From: Streptomyces lunaelactis
GTDB taxonomy: Bacteria; Actinomycetota; Actinomycetes; Streptomycetales; Streptomycetaceae
NCBI RefSeq assembly: GCF_003054555.1
Contig: NZ_CP026304.1
Coordinates: forward strand, 1,612,001-1,676,000
Length of the DNA: 64,000 bases
Reading direction: 5' to 3'
The position numbers and the translations under genes are program-made. The notes under the pieces are model-generated. The model was not told the origin of the DNA and did not search any database. It saw only the letters and a program-made list of their open reading frames with translations. Below are positions 37,767 to 45,872 of the stretch, piece by piece; position 1 is the first letter of the stretch, and each line of letters opens with the position of its first letter.

Positions 37767-38534
37767 TCATGAACTGAGTTCACGCCGATTCTCGGCGAGG
37801 TCTGCCCCGGACGTGACAGGCCCGAGGCCGGAGGGCAGATGGCGTACGGCTGCCGCCACTGCCTCCTGCGCCGTGGTGGCTTGTGCGATGAGGCCACTGC
37901 CCGTGAAGCCTGCGCTGACCGTGTACCGGTCGACGTCATCCGCGAGCAGGCACGGCCCGACGGTGGACATCCACGGGCCGGTGGTGGTCGAGAAGCGCAG
38001 CGCCCAGTGGCTGGTGAACGGGTAGAGACCCCGCAGCGCCGGCTCGGCATATGCCGCCTCGACCAGCGCGTGATACCCGGGCTGCTCCCGTGCGCTCGCC
38101 TCGGTGCGCATGCCCTGCCACTCGGATTCGGTCAGGCGCACGGGATCGTGGTCGGGCACCTCGAAACGGCCGGTCAGGTGCACGAACGGCGCGACCTGGC
38201 GGATGTCACTCAATGGCACTCCGTCGAGCCACGCCTGTGCGGCCCTGGCGACCTGCGCCAGATCGTCGGTGTCGCCCACGATGAGCGGCATGCCTTGGAA
38301 CGACTCTTCACCGCGGATCCGCCACCGCCGCTCGATCGCCGACGAGCTGACGAGCAGAGCCCTGCGATGCGGCAGCGTGCTCTCGACGGCGGCATAGCGC
38401 AACGGATCGGAGGCCGAGGCCGTAACGGGGACGGAGAAACCGCCCTCTTCCGCCACAGCTTGGAGCGCCACGCCGAGGCTGCCTTGGGTCGCGATGTCGG
38501 GATACAGGACGGCTGGATCAGGAGGTGTAACCAC
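37767..38534 (-). CDS. DUF6193-like protein
   Basis: About 255 residues. The C-terminal half matches the family I know as DUF6193: ALVEAAYAEPALRGLYPFTS, HWALRFSTTTGPWMSTVGPC, EAVAAAVRHLPSGLGPVTSG. The N-terminal half has AWLDGVPLSDIRQVAPFVHL. The family occurs near natural-product genes in Streptomyces but its role is unknown. GTG 38534 is the most likely start; the frame upstream to 38645 runs into repeat copy C and would need a TTG start. It is flanked on both sides by copies of the intergenic repeat, which suggests it moved as a unit or sits in a hotspot. Confidence 0.75.
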   Translation of the reverse strand: MVTPPDPAVLYPDIATQGSLGVALQAVAEEGGFSVPVTASASDPLRYAAVESTLPHRRALLVSSSAIERRWRIRGEESFQGMPLIVGDTDDLAQVARAAQAWLDGVPLSDIRQVAPFVHLTGRFEVPDHDPVRLTESEWQGMRTEASAREQPGYHALVEAAYAEPALRGLYPFTSHWALRFSTTTGPWMSTVGPCLLADDVDRYTVSAGFTGSGLIAQATTAQEAVAAAVRHLPSGLGPVTSGADLAENRRELSS

Positions 38535-38616
38535 GGCCCCTGATTGTGCCCGACCCACCGCTGAACGAACGCACGGGCCTGACTGCTCAGCAAGAGACCT
38601 TCGCATCGCCTTACGT

Positions 38617-38715
38617 TGAGCGCTGTACCTGGCCAGACAGGCCAACTACGGCGCTCAGTCACACTCCTTGTGACTGAGCACGCCAGTTGGCCACTGAGCG
38701 TCACAGTTGGCCAGG
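38617..38715. repeat. Intergenic repeat family, copy C
   Basis: The longest copy. GAGCGCTGTACCTGGCC, an inverted GGCCAACTACGGCGCTC, an 11-bp hairpin GCTCAGTCACA-CTCCT-TGTGACTGAGC at 38653-38679, then GAGCACGCCAGTTGGCC and GAGCGTCACAGTTGGCC. It lies between the DUF6193-like gene and the TmrB-like gene. Confidence 0.8.
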
Positions 38716-38848
38716 CGGGGCCGTGCGACTTTTCGAGATAGGTGACACCTGATCTCGGTGGTTGACACCACCCTGAGAAACGCCGAAGCCGTACCGGATT
38801 TCTGCCGTGCCCGTTCCCGCGGCCCGCACAGCGCTAGCCTCGGGTCCC

Positions 38849-39370
38849 GTGATCGTATGGCTCAACGGCACCCACGGCGCAGGCAAGACGACGACCAGTG
38901 CACTCGTGCAGCAGCTGATCCCGGATTCACGGGTGTTCGACGCCGAGAAGGTCGGCGAGACACTCATGGACATCACGCCGGGGCTGCCCGGGACGGACAA
39001 CTTCCAGCACTGGCCGCCGTGGCGGCCGCTCGTCGTCGAGACCGCCCGCCGCGTACTCGACTACACCGGCGGCACTCTGGTGATGCCCATGACTGTCCTG
39101 GTCGAGCAGTACTGGCGCGAGATCAGCACGGGCCTCGCCCAACATGCCATTCCGGTACGGCACTTCGTCCTCCACGCCGACCAAGACACCCTCCGCGGGC
39201 GCATCGAGGGGGACACTCTTCTTGGCCCCTCCCCATTCCGTCTCCAATACCTTGAGCCCTACGCCGAGGCGGCCCGCACGTGGCTGCACGGCGAGGCCGA
39301 GGTCGTCGACACCACGCACCTCACGCCCGCCCAGGCCGCCCTGCAGATCGCAGAGGCCGTCAAGAGTTGA
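38849..39370 (+). CDS. TmrB-like P-loop ATP-binding protein
   Basis: About 173 residues. Walker A is WLNGTHGAGKTTT at the very N-terminus. The rest fits the pattern I remember for TmrB: VFDAEKVGETLMDITPG, DNFQHWPPWRPLVVETARRV, GTLVMPMTVLVEQYWREI, and HADQDTLRGRIEGD. Bacillus TmrB gives resistance to tunicamycin; most relatives are untested, so a resistance role is only possible. The GTG at 38849 begins the P-loop domain directly; TAGCCT lies about 9 bp upstream as a -10-like element of a leaderless transcript. GTG 38807 is the alternative. Confidence 0.8.
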   Translation: MIVWLNGTHGAGKTTTSALVQQLIPDSRVFDAEKVGETLMDITPGLPGTDNFQHWPPWRPLVVETARRVLDYTGGTLVMPMTVLVEQYWREISTGLAQHAIPVRHFVLHADQDTLRGRIEGDTLLGPSPFRLQYLEPYAEAARTWLHGEAEVVDTTHLTPAQAALQIAEAVKS

Positions 39371-39578
39371 GGTCCGCCCGCCACGCGAAAACAGGCGCAG
39401 GTGGCAACAAAGAACGACCTTCCGGTGTCGAGTAGTGCGAACAGGCTCAACCAGGGGCCCAGCTCAGCCCAGCACCGCGGTGTCATCTACACCGAAAAGT
39501 CGCAAAGACAGGCCCAAGCGTCTGTCGGAGGCTCAGCCGCTCGTCTTAGTTCGGTGACCCGCGTCACACCCGGCTCCT

Positions 39579-39604
39579 GTCAGCAATCGGGGCGCCGTCT
39601 CGTT
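39579..39604 (+). promoter_or_regulatory. Possible ECF41-type promoter before the oxidoreductase
   Basis: TGTCAGC, then 16 bp, then CGTT. The ECF41 consensus I remember is TGTCACA, 16 bp, CGTC, so this matches at most positions and at the exact spacing. It lies 34 bp before the oxidoreductase start, and the gene downstream encodes a sigma factor of the ECF41 kind. Confidence 0.45.
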
Positions 39605-39637
39605 CAAAGGCCACGCGAACGAGACAGGAGCAACGCC

Positions 39638-40828
39638 ATGAAGCACCGCATCGTCGTACTCGGCGCCGGATACGCCGGGGCCTTCGCCGCCGGAAACCTG
39701 GCCCGCCGGCTCTCCCCCGCCGACACCGAGATCACCGTCGTCAACGCCGTGCCCGACTTCGTTGAGCGGATGCGGCTCCACCAGCTCGCGATCGGCCAGG
39801 ACCTCGCGTTCCGCAAGCTCGCCGACGTATTCGCGGGCACCGGGGTGCGGCTGCGCCTGGCGCGCGTCACCGGCGTCGACCCCGAGCGCAGGACCGTCGC
39901 CGTGACGAGCGAGGACGGCGACGGCGAGCTCGCGTACGACACGCTTCTCTACGCGCTCGGCAGCTCCGTAGCCCACCATGGCGTCCCCGGCGTGGCCGAG
40001 TACGCCTTCGATGTGACCGGCCGGTCCTCGGCGCTGCGTCTGCGCGAGCGCCTGGCCGGCCTGGGCGAGGGCGGCACCGTGCTGGTCGTCGGTGAGGGGC
40101 TGACCGGCATCGAGACCGCCACCGAGTTCGCCGAGTCCCGGGCCGACCTCTCGGTCGCGCTCGCCGCCCGCGGCGAGCTGGGCGCCTGGCTCTCCCCGAA
40201 GGCCCGCCGTCACCTGCGCCAGGCCTTCGACCGGCTCGGCATCACCGTCCACGAGCACACCGGCATCGAAGCCGTCGAGCCGACACGGGCGATCGCCGCC
40301 GACGGTACGTCCATCCCGGCCGACGTGACCGTGTGGTCGGCCGGGTTCGCCGTGCACCCCATCGCGGCCGCCAGCGGCCTGGAGGTCGCCGAGACCGGCC
40401 AGATCGTCGTCGACCGCACCATGCGCTCGGTCTCGCACCCGGACGTCTACGCCGCCGGTGACTGCGCCTACGCGATCGGCGAGAACGGCCGGCTGCTGCC
40501 GATGTCCTGCGCCTCGGCCGGCTTCACCAACATGCAGGCGACCGCCGCGATCATCGCGCGCCTGACGGGCAGCGAGGTCCCGACCACCGGGCTGAAGTAC
40601 CACGGCAACCACATCAGCCTCGGGCGGCGGGACGCGATCTTCCAGATGGTGGACGGGGACGTCCGGTCGAAGTCCTGGTACCTGGGCGGCCGGACCGCCG
40701 CGCGGCTCAAGTCGGGCGTGCTCAAGGGGGCCGGGTGGGGCATCGCCCATCCGACCTTCGGCATGCCGAAGCGCAAGCGCCGCCTGGCCACCGCGCCTGA
40801 CCGGGCCGGTGTGAGGGTCGCCGCATAG
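39638..40828 (+). CDS. FAD-dependent NAD(P)H oxidoreductase (NDH-2-like)
   Basis: About 396 residues. The N-terminal dinucleotide-binding motif is VVLGAGYAGAFAAGNLAR; a second, GTVLVVGEGLTGIETATEFAE, binds NAD(P)H. The FAD-contacting end is HPDVYAAGDCAYA. The fold is that of type II NADH dehydrogenase and relatives, which pass hydride from NAD(P)H to quinones or other acceptors; the C-terminal membrane anchor typical of NDH-2 is not clear here. ATG 39638 follows AGGAG. It is 10 bp upstream of the ECF sigma gene, and oxidoreductases are among the usual partners of ECF41 factors. Confidence 0.88.
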   Translation: MKHRIVVLGAGYAGAFAAGNLARRLSPADTEITVVNAVPDFVERMRLHQLAIGQDLAFRKLADVFAGTGVRLRLARVTGVDPERRTVAVTSEDGDGELAYDTLLYALGSSVAHHGVPGVAEYAFDVTGRSSALRLRERLAGLGEGGTVLVVGEGLTGIETATEFAESRADLSVALAARGELGAWLSPKARRHLRQAFDRLGITVHEHTGIEAVEPTRAIAADGTSIPADVTVWSAGFAVHPIAAASGLEVAETGQIVVDRTMRSVSHPDVYAAGDCAYAIGENGRLLPMSCASAGFTNMQATAAIIARLTGSEVPTTGLKYHGNHISLGRRDAIFQMVDGDVRSKSWYLGGRTAARLKSGVLKGAGWGIAHPTFGMPKRKRRLATAPDRAGVRVAA

Positions 40829-40838
40829 GTTGTTCCGC

Positions 40839-41777
40839 ATGGACAGCGCAGCCATCGATCGGTTCGAGGCCAGCCGGGGCCGGCTGGCCTCGCTCGCGTA
40901 CCGTCTGCTCGGCTCGGCCGCCGACGCCGAGGACGCCGTGCAGGACACGTTCCTGCGCTGGCAGGCCGCAGACCGCGAACGGGTCGAGGTGCCGGAAGCG
41001 TGGCTGACCAAGGTCGTCACCAATCTCTGCCTCGACCTGCTCCGCTCGGCGCAGGCGCGCCATGAGCGAGCGGCTGGTGCCTGGCTGCCCGAGCCGCTCC
41101 TCGAGGGCGACCCGATGCTCGGCCCGGCCGACACCTTCGAGCAGCGCGAATCGGTGACCTTGGCCGTACTGACCCTCTTGGAGCGCCTCTCGCCGGTCGA
41201 GCGGGCCGTCTACGTCCTACGTGAGGCCTTCTCGTACAGCCACGCCGAGATCGCCGGGATCCTCGACATCACCGAGTCCGCGAGCCAGCAGCATGTCCAC
41301 CGGGCCCGGATCCGGGTCGCCGCCGAGCGCCGCCGCGGCGGCGAGGCCGACCCCGCGTCCGCGCGCCGGGTCGTCGAGGAGTTCCTCGCCGCCGCCACGT
41401 CGGGGCGCACCGAACGGCTGGTGGCGCTGCTCACCGACGACGTGACGGCGGTCTCGGACGGCGCCGGACTGGGCAAGCGGCTGTTGCGGTACAAGACGCG
41501 CGAGCGGGTCGCCTCCTACGTGCGGGCCGGCTTCAAGCCCACGCCGGCGAAGCGGCGGCTGGCCGGCGGCTCGCCCGCGATCCATATCGCGCTGGTCAAC
41601 GGCTCCCCGGCCGTCCTCGCCGTGGTCGACGACCGGGTCGTGGGCGCCGTGGCGTTCGAAGTCAGCGACGGCAAGGTCGCGTCCCTGCGCGGCATCGCCG
41701 CCGCGGACCGGCTCGCGCGCCTCAACGAGGCCTGGCGGCAGCACGAACCCGACGCGCCGGTCATCAACGCATGGTGA
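40839..41777 (+). CDS. ECF41-like sigma factor with C-terminal SnoaL-like domain
   Basis: About 312 residues. Region 2 is LASLAYRLLGSAADAEDAVQDTFLRW and region 4 is LSPVERAVYVLREAFSYSHA followed by EIAGILDITESASQQHVHRA. Instead of an anti-sigma gene it carries a fused C-terminal SnoaL-like domain with the DGGGK-type motif (DGAGLGKR), the feature that defines ECF41: the domain modulates the factor's own activity. ATG 40839 is the start; a TTG at 40830 is possible. The partner gene is the upstream oxidoreductase. The signal sensed is unknown. Confidence 0.88.
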   Translation: MDSAAIDRFEASRGRLASLAYRLLGSAADAEDAVQDTFLRWQAADRERVEVPEAWLTKVVTNLCLDLLRSAQARHERAAGAWLPEPLLEGDPMLGPADTFEQRESVTLAVLTLLERLSPVERAVYVLREAFSYSHAEIAGILDITESASQQHVHRARIRVAAERRRGGEADPASARRVVEEFLAAATSGRTERLVALLTDDVTAVSDGAGLGKRLLRYKTRERVASYVRAGFKPTPAKRRLAGGSPAIHIALVNGSPAVLAVVDDRVVGAVAFEVSDGKVASLRGIAAADRLARLNEAWRQHEPDAPVINAW

Positions 41778-42076
41778 CCACCAGGCTGAAGCCGGGCGAG
41801 ACGCTGACGGCGTGGGCGCTGTGCGCGAACCCGTCATGATCGGCTGAGGGGACGTCGGGGCGGCCCGGTAGCGTCGGGGCGTATGAACTGCGTTGAACTG
41901 ACAGGCGCCGTCGAAGACTTCGGGCGCCTGGTCGCCCTGGTGCAGGGCCCGGCATATCTTGCCTATGGTTTGGGCCGCCGTAGGAAGAGATACGCTCCAC
42001 AGCCGCACCGTGCCGGTGCTGCGTGTCCAGCCGAGTGACGAATCGCATCCAGTCCTCAGGGGCGGGAGGGGGCCCT
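41778..42076. other. Gene-free interval
   Basis: No convincing gene. A 51-codon forward frame (41883-42038, MNCVELTGAVEDFGRLV) has plausible codon use at its start but no relatives I can recall, and a reverse fragment ends GFSLVVTMR. Both may be relics. Confidence 0.5.
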
Positions 42077-42709
42077 TCAAGGCCCAGCGGATTGCTCTTG
42101 CGGGTGCCAGTCCGCCTCAGACCAGTCGTATTCCACGAACTCGTCGGGAACCTGCCCGCAGGGGGCGTAGACGCTGATGAACAGAGTCGTGGTCGAGTCG
42201 TTCCACCGCACGTCGACCTGGTCGCCGCCTGGGTTTTCGAATCGGAAGCCCAGCTCGCGGAAGGTTGCGCCTGCACGGTCGCCTTCGTGGGTGAGTTTCC
42301 AACCCTTCTGCACCAGCCGCTGGCGCACGCGCCGTTGCGCGTCTCGGGCGGCGGCTTCGGGTACGTCGGGCACGCTCCAATCGAGACCGAAGCTGCGGAC
42401 GTCGCTTCGTGCCTCGTCGATGTGGGCGATGCTCCTCAGCCCGCGGTAGTAACAGGCACCGGTATCGACCCTGCCCGAGCCCGCGGCGTACTTTTCTGAC
42501 AGCGCGAAGCTGTCGTACACCTCGTCGGACCGGGCTTTGAGCCGTTGCGCGACGGCGTCGGGGTCGGCCGAAGGATACTGCGCGCCGTTCCACACGACGT
42601 TCCCCGCCACCACGGCAGCAACAAGCAGCGCCACCGTCACGAGCCCTGTGACGGCATACAGGACGGACCGTTTGGAGGTCCGGGCTCTACATACAAGGCT
42701 CTTGAACAT
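42077..42709 (-). CDS. Membrane-anchored protein of unknown function
   Basis: About 210 residues. A single N-terminal hydrophobic segment (LYAVTGLVTVALLVAAVVAG) follows a basic leader (RARTSKRSV), so the rest faces outward. The extracellular part has SEKYAAGSGRVDTGACYYRG and ends EFVEYDWSEADWHP; two Cys (ACYY and APCG) could form a disulfide. I chose ATG 42709 because the longer frame to 42853 crosses gene relics on the other strand. No family recognised, though similar proteins seem to exist in other Streptomyces. Confidence 0.7.
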   Translation of the reverse strand: MFKSLVCRARTSKRSVLYAVTGLVTVALLVAAVVAGNVVWNGAQYPSADPDAVAQRLKARSDEVYDSFALSEKYAAGSGRVDTGACYYRGLRSIAHIDEARSDVRSFGLDWSVPDVPEAAARDAQRRVRQRLVQKGWKLTHEGDRAGATFRELGFRFENPGGDQVDVRWNDSTTTLFISVYAPCGQVPDEFVEYDWSEADWHPQEQSAGP

Positions 42710-42756
42710 GCATGTGACGGTAGGCGTCAGCATTGCGCGACGCATGAGTAGCCGTA

Positions 42757-43003
42757 CCCAGGAGAGTTCTGGACAATTCACGAAGTCGGGTGCCGAAGCG
42801 ACGAACGCAGAGAGCGACTGGCAGGAGGCTTCTACGAGTTCGCCGTCGCTCACGGCGCGGCCTCGCGCAGCGCCGGGTCACACGGCAAGCAGTCCGACAA
42901 ACCCAAGCTGCCGCTGAGCCAGAAAGTTAAGTCACCGGGTGGCCGCCATACGCCTGCGTCGGACGTAGATGCTCGTCGTCTCCCACGTGGCCAGCCACCA
43001 TGA
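42757..43003 (+). pseudogene. Truncated relic of a forward-strand protein
   Basis: From 42757 a forward frame reads PYPGEFWTIHEVGCRSDERR, ERLAGGFYEFAVAHGAASRS and AGSHGKQSDKPKLPLSQ without a start codon, then continues into unrelated sequence to a stop at 43003. Codon use and the orderly composition suggest a decayed or truncated gene. No family recognised. Confidence 0.4.
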
Positions 43004-43106
43004 GATGGCAGCCGGGGGCGAGCGTGCGATGGAATTCGGCGAACACGACCGTCAGCAGCTCCGGCGGCGTGTGGTGGGTGGAGCAACACCCCGGCGAATG
43101 TAACCT
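42927..43106 (-). pseudogene. Fragment of a class I SAM-dependent methyltransferase
   Basis: A reverse-strand fragment reads CSTHHTPPELLTVVFAEFHR, TLAPGCHLMVAGHVGDDEHL and RPTQAYGGHPVT, then a stop. This is the C-terminal part of the methyltransferase domain around the usual 'R.LkPGG.l' motif (here APGCHLMV) found in many Streptomyces methyltransferases. Neither a start nor the N-terminal SAM-binding motif is present, so it is a dead fragment. Confidence 0.65.
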
Positions 43107-43121
43107 CTTGGTTCGGGCCGG

Positions 43122-44342
43122 TCAGGTCCTTCCGAGGGCCTTGAGTCCCTGGTACGCGTCGCGCAAGTCCGGCGCTTCGGGGAGTTGCCGCGCCTCGACT
43201 GCTTTCACGACCTCTAGCGCTCGCCAATGGTTCGAGGGGACGACGCGGCCACTAAGTATTGCCTTCTGGGCCGCATCGCATGCCTCATCCATGCGGTTTT
43301 CGGAGAGCAACACTAAAGCCAGATCGATATTTGCTGAGGCCACCCGGCGGGGCCATTTCCGAACGTCATCACTTGGGCTCAGCCGGGCGATGGCTTCGCG
43401 TGCATACGGCTCGGCTGCCGAGTCCCCAGCCCACGCTAGAGTCGTCGCAGTGTACGCAAGGGCCTTTGCGGGGTCGTAGCGGTAGTGGTGCTCCGGGCGA
43501 TCCGGGCGGCGGAGTGACGCGGACATGCGCTGCACTCGGTCAATAGCCGTGTACGTCTCCCTCGATTGTCCCAGTCGCGCACGCGCTCTTCCCTCCTGCG
43601 CTGCCGACTGAATGGCCGCCGACCCGCCAGCCGGCGCGATCTGCTGTGCTATCTGGGAGAGTTCGAGCGCGCGGGCGTAGTCGCCCTCCGTCAGTACGCG
43701 CCATGCATCAGTTTCGAAGCACCAAGCCTCGATCTCGGCATTACCCGCTTCGCGGGCCAGCGCAGCGGCCGTCTGCAACCGGGCCGTAGCCGCCTGATCT
43801 TGCTTGAGGTCAATGTGCAGCGTCGCGCCGAATAGAGAAAGCCATCCGCCGACAACGAGCAAGCGGCGGTGCTCGTTCAATGACTTGCGGGCGTCCAACA
43901 GTCGAGTGACATAGGCAGAGTGCTTCCGTACGCGTTGCATGAGTTCCTGCGGTGGCGTTACTGGGTACGCCGTAGCCAATTCATCAAAGGCATGATCGAG
44001 TCGATCAAGCGTGGCTGATCCGACATCACTTGCCTGGACACGCCGCATCAATTCCCACGCGTCAGTCTCGTCATCGGGACTCGATACGGAATCGACGGTC
44101 CAGGGGTTGACTCCCAGCGGACCGTGAATCCCAGCATCAGAAGAGAACAGACTGTCCAGCTCACCGGGAGTCATATCGAGCAATGTGGCAATCCGCGGCC
44201 TGAGCCACGGCTGAGGGTCGTTGTCACCCTTCTCCCACCGCTGAACCGTGGTCCGGTCCACTGCTATGGCATCCGCGAACTGCTCCTGTGTGTATCCACA
44301 TGCCTTACGGCGCTTCGCGAAGCCCTGCCGCTTGCCCGCCAT
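43122..44342 (-). CDS. XRE-family regulator with TPR-like C-terminal domain
   Basis: 406 residues. The N-terminal HTH is FAKRRKACGYTQEQFADAIA, VDRTTVQRWEKGDNDPQPW. The remainder is helical: LLVVGGWLSLFGATLHIDLK, AAALAREAGNAEIEAWCFET, GDYARALELSQIAQQIAPAG, TYTAIDRVQRMSASLRRPD, in repeats of about 34 residues. This architecture is common in Streptomyces and often senses intracellular or peptide signals; the ligand is unknown. It is divergent to the small gene at 44522, and both could share control. Confidence 0.88.
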   Translation of the reverse strand: MAGKRQGFAKRRKACGYTQEQFADAIAVDRTTVQRWEKGDNDPQPWLRPRIATLLDMTPGELDSLFSSDAGIHGPLGVNPWTVDSVSSPDDETDAWELMRRVQASDVGSATLDRLDHAFDELATAYPVTPPQELMQRVRKHSAYVTRLLDARKSLNEHRRLLVVGGWLSLFGATLHIDLKQDQAATARLQTAAALAREAGNAEIEAWCFETDAWRVLTEGDYARALELSQIAQQIAPAGGSAAIQSAAQEGRARARLGQSRETYTAIDRVQRMSASLRRPDRPEHHYRYDPAKALAYTATTLAWAGDSAAEPYAREAIARLSPSDDVRKWPRRVASANIDLALVLLSENRMDEACDAAQKAILSGRVVPSNHWRALEVVKAVEARQLPEAPDLRDAYQGLKALGRT

Positions 44343-44521
44343 CGTCGCCCTCCGTCCAACATCCCCAGCTCAGCGTATCCGTTGCGGCAAACCCGCAGCA
44401 GAAGTGCGGCATTTTGCCGTGGCTCTGGCTGGCCATGTGCGGTTCCCTGACACCCACAGAAGACCCCCGCGACCGCGCGAACGGCCCGGGGGCGTGGCCA
44501 ACCTGAAGGAGTCAGGTCGAC

Positions 44522-44785
44522 ATGGACCAAACTGTCGCCCGGGCGGCCGGCCGGCTGTTACAGCGGCTGTTGCCCGCGTCCGGGCGCCGCCGTGGGGCGA
44601 TCTGCCCGGCGAACGAAGGTCGCGCGGATGATGCGACATGGTCACGCCGTGGTCAGGCACGGTGGCCGATACCTGGACGAGTCCTTCCGGCAGCCCCTGC
44701 GCGACGTCGTCCTCGGCCCGGGACGGGAGGCGCTGGAGCGGATGCGCTCCGGCGACCTCGGCGCGCGGGAGGAGGTTGCCGCTGA
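44522..44785 (+). pseudogene. Start of a small protein running into another gene
   Basis: A strong AAGGAG site lies 10 bp before ATG 44522, and the first 25-30 residues (MDQTVARAAGRLLQRLLPAS, GRRRG) look like the start of a small arginine-rich Streptomyces protein. After about 44610 the frame overlaps the gene at 44628 out of phase and loses sense. A deletion that joined the two genes is the simplest reading. Confidence 0.4.
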
Positions 44786-45620
44786 TCCGGTGCTGCGGGC
44801 GGGGGTGCTGCGGGCGGCGCAGTACGACCGCCGTGACGGCGACCTGCCGCTGCTGCGTTTCCTGCTGGAGCATGAGAGTGCCGCGCGGACCCAGTGGTTC
44901 GAGGAGCGGCGGTCGGCCGCGGTGCTGGTGGCGTTGCACGGGCAGGACGGGGACGTTCCGCTCCTGCGGTCGGCCACTGCCGGGCAGTTCACCGACAGTG
45001 CCGGAGCCGTGGAGTGGGCCCGCGCCGAGGAGGCGAAGCGGCACGGGCGAGATGTGGCTGCGGAGAGCGAGTTCACCTGGATCGAGCTGGCCCACCGGCA
45101 GGGTCGTGTCGAGCACGCCCGGGTCGCGCTCATACGCATGCTGGACGATACGGGCCCGGACGCGGACCGGCTCCGGGAGCTGAGCCGCGCGCTGGAGCGC
45201 ATCGGCGACCACGCACAGGCGGCCCGCGCCCAGTTCAACCTCCTCTCGCTTCAGGACACAGCATGGGACCGGGCCTCGGAGGCGTACGTCCTCGCCCGCC
45301 TGGAGCGCCGCAAGGGCGACCTCGCGGCAGCGGGGCGGGCGCTGGAGCGGGCACGGGCGGCGGTCTGCGCCGATGGCACCACGACGGACGGAGCGGTTCC
45401 CCAGTGGCACCGCCGGGGGCTCGGCCGACTGATCACGGAGCAGCATTTGGAGCTGACGCTCGCCGCGGTCGAGGCGGGTGACGCAGAACTCGCGCGGGCG
45501 ACGATGGCGCACGGCAGACTCCTGCTGGACACAATCGGCAAGGAGTCGGCGAAGGCGCTCGGCCGGCTGTCCACGCGGGCGAAATGGGCGGTGGCTGGGC
45601 TTCGCCCGCCCGGCGCCTGA
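44628..45620 (+). CDS. Tetratricopeptide-like helical-repeat protein of unknown function
   Basis: About 330 residues, all helical by composition: EALERMRSGDLGAREEVAAD, VLRAGVLRAAQYDRRDGDLP, TWIELAHRQGRVEHARVALI, DRASEAYVLARLERRKGDLA, AAGRALERARAAVCADG. Spacing fits TPR or similar repeats, implying protein-protein contact. No enzymatic motif. ATG 44628 or 44631 follows GAAGG. The N-terminus may have been altered by the fusion event just upstream. It shares the intergenic region with the XRE regulator, itself a TPR protein. Confidence 0.72.
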   Translation: MMRHGHAVVRHGGRYLDESFRQPLRDVVLGPGREALERMRSGDLGAREEVAADPVLRAGVLRAAQYDRRDGDLPLLRFLLEHESAARTQWFEERRSAAVLVALHGQDGDVPLLRSATAGQFTDSAGAVEWARAEEAKRHGRDVAAESEFTWIELAHRQGRVEHARVALIRMLDDTGPDADRLRELSRALERIGDHAQAARAQFNLLSLQDTAWDRASEAYVLARLERRKGDLAAAGRALERARAAVCADGTTTDGAVPQWHRRGLGRLITEQHLELTLAAVEAGDAELARATMAHGRLLLDTIGKESAKALGRLSTRAKWAVAGLRPPGA

Positions 45621-45690
45621 CACCCGCGAACCGCCACGGCGGACGGGGCGCGGCCGTCTCCGTTGGCACGAACGGGCCAAGCCGCGCGCT

Positions 45691-45755
45691 CAGTCACAGT
45701 GGTGTGACGTGGCGCTTCAGTTGGCCCATGAGCGTTTTGGCTGGCCCGCAGGGTA
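45691..45755. repeat. Intergenic repeat family, copy D
   Basis: CAGTCACAGTGGTGTGAC, then GGCGCTTCAGTTGGCCC and GAGCGTTTTGGCTGGCCCGC with AGGGTA after it. The first part has the same GTCACA...TGTGAC inverted repeat as copies B and C; the last part matches copy A. Confidence 0.75.
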
Positions 45756-45872
45756 ACGGGCGGGCGCGTCGGCCGAGGTTGGCACGCGGTGACGGCCAAT
45801 CTCCTTGTCCTCCTGATGATCACGGGTTAAAGTCCCCGGGCACGTATCGGGGGATCACGGCAGGCGGGGGAC

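Noticed and set aside
36100..38720. CRISPR array in the repeat-rich stretch
   Set aside because: Units are about 20 bp, mixed in orientation and without regular unique spacers; no cas genes nearby.
41883..42038. 51-codon forward frame starting MNCVELTGAVEDFG
   Set aside because: Could be a relic or a small gene, but there is no strong ribosome site and nothing to support it.
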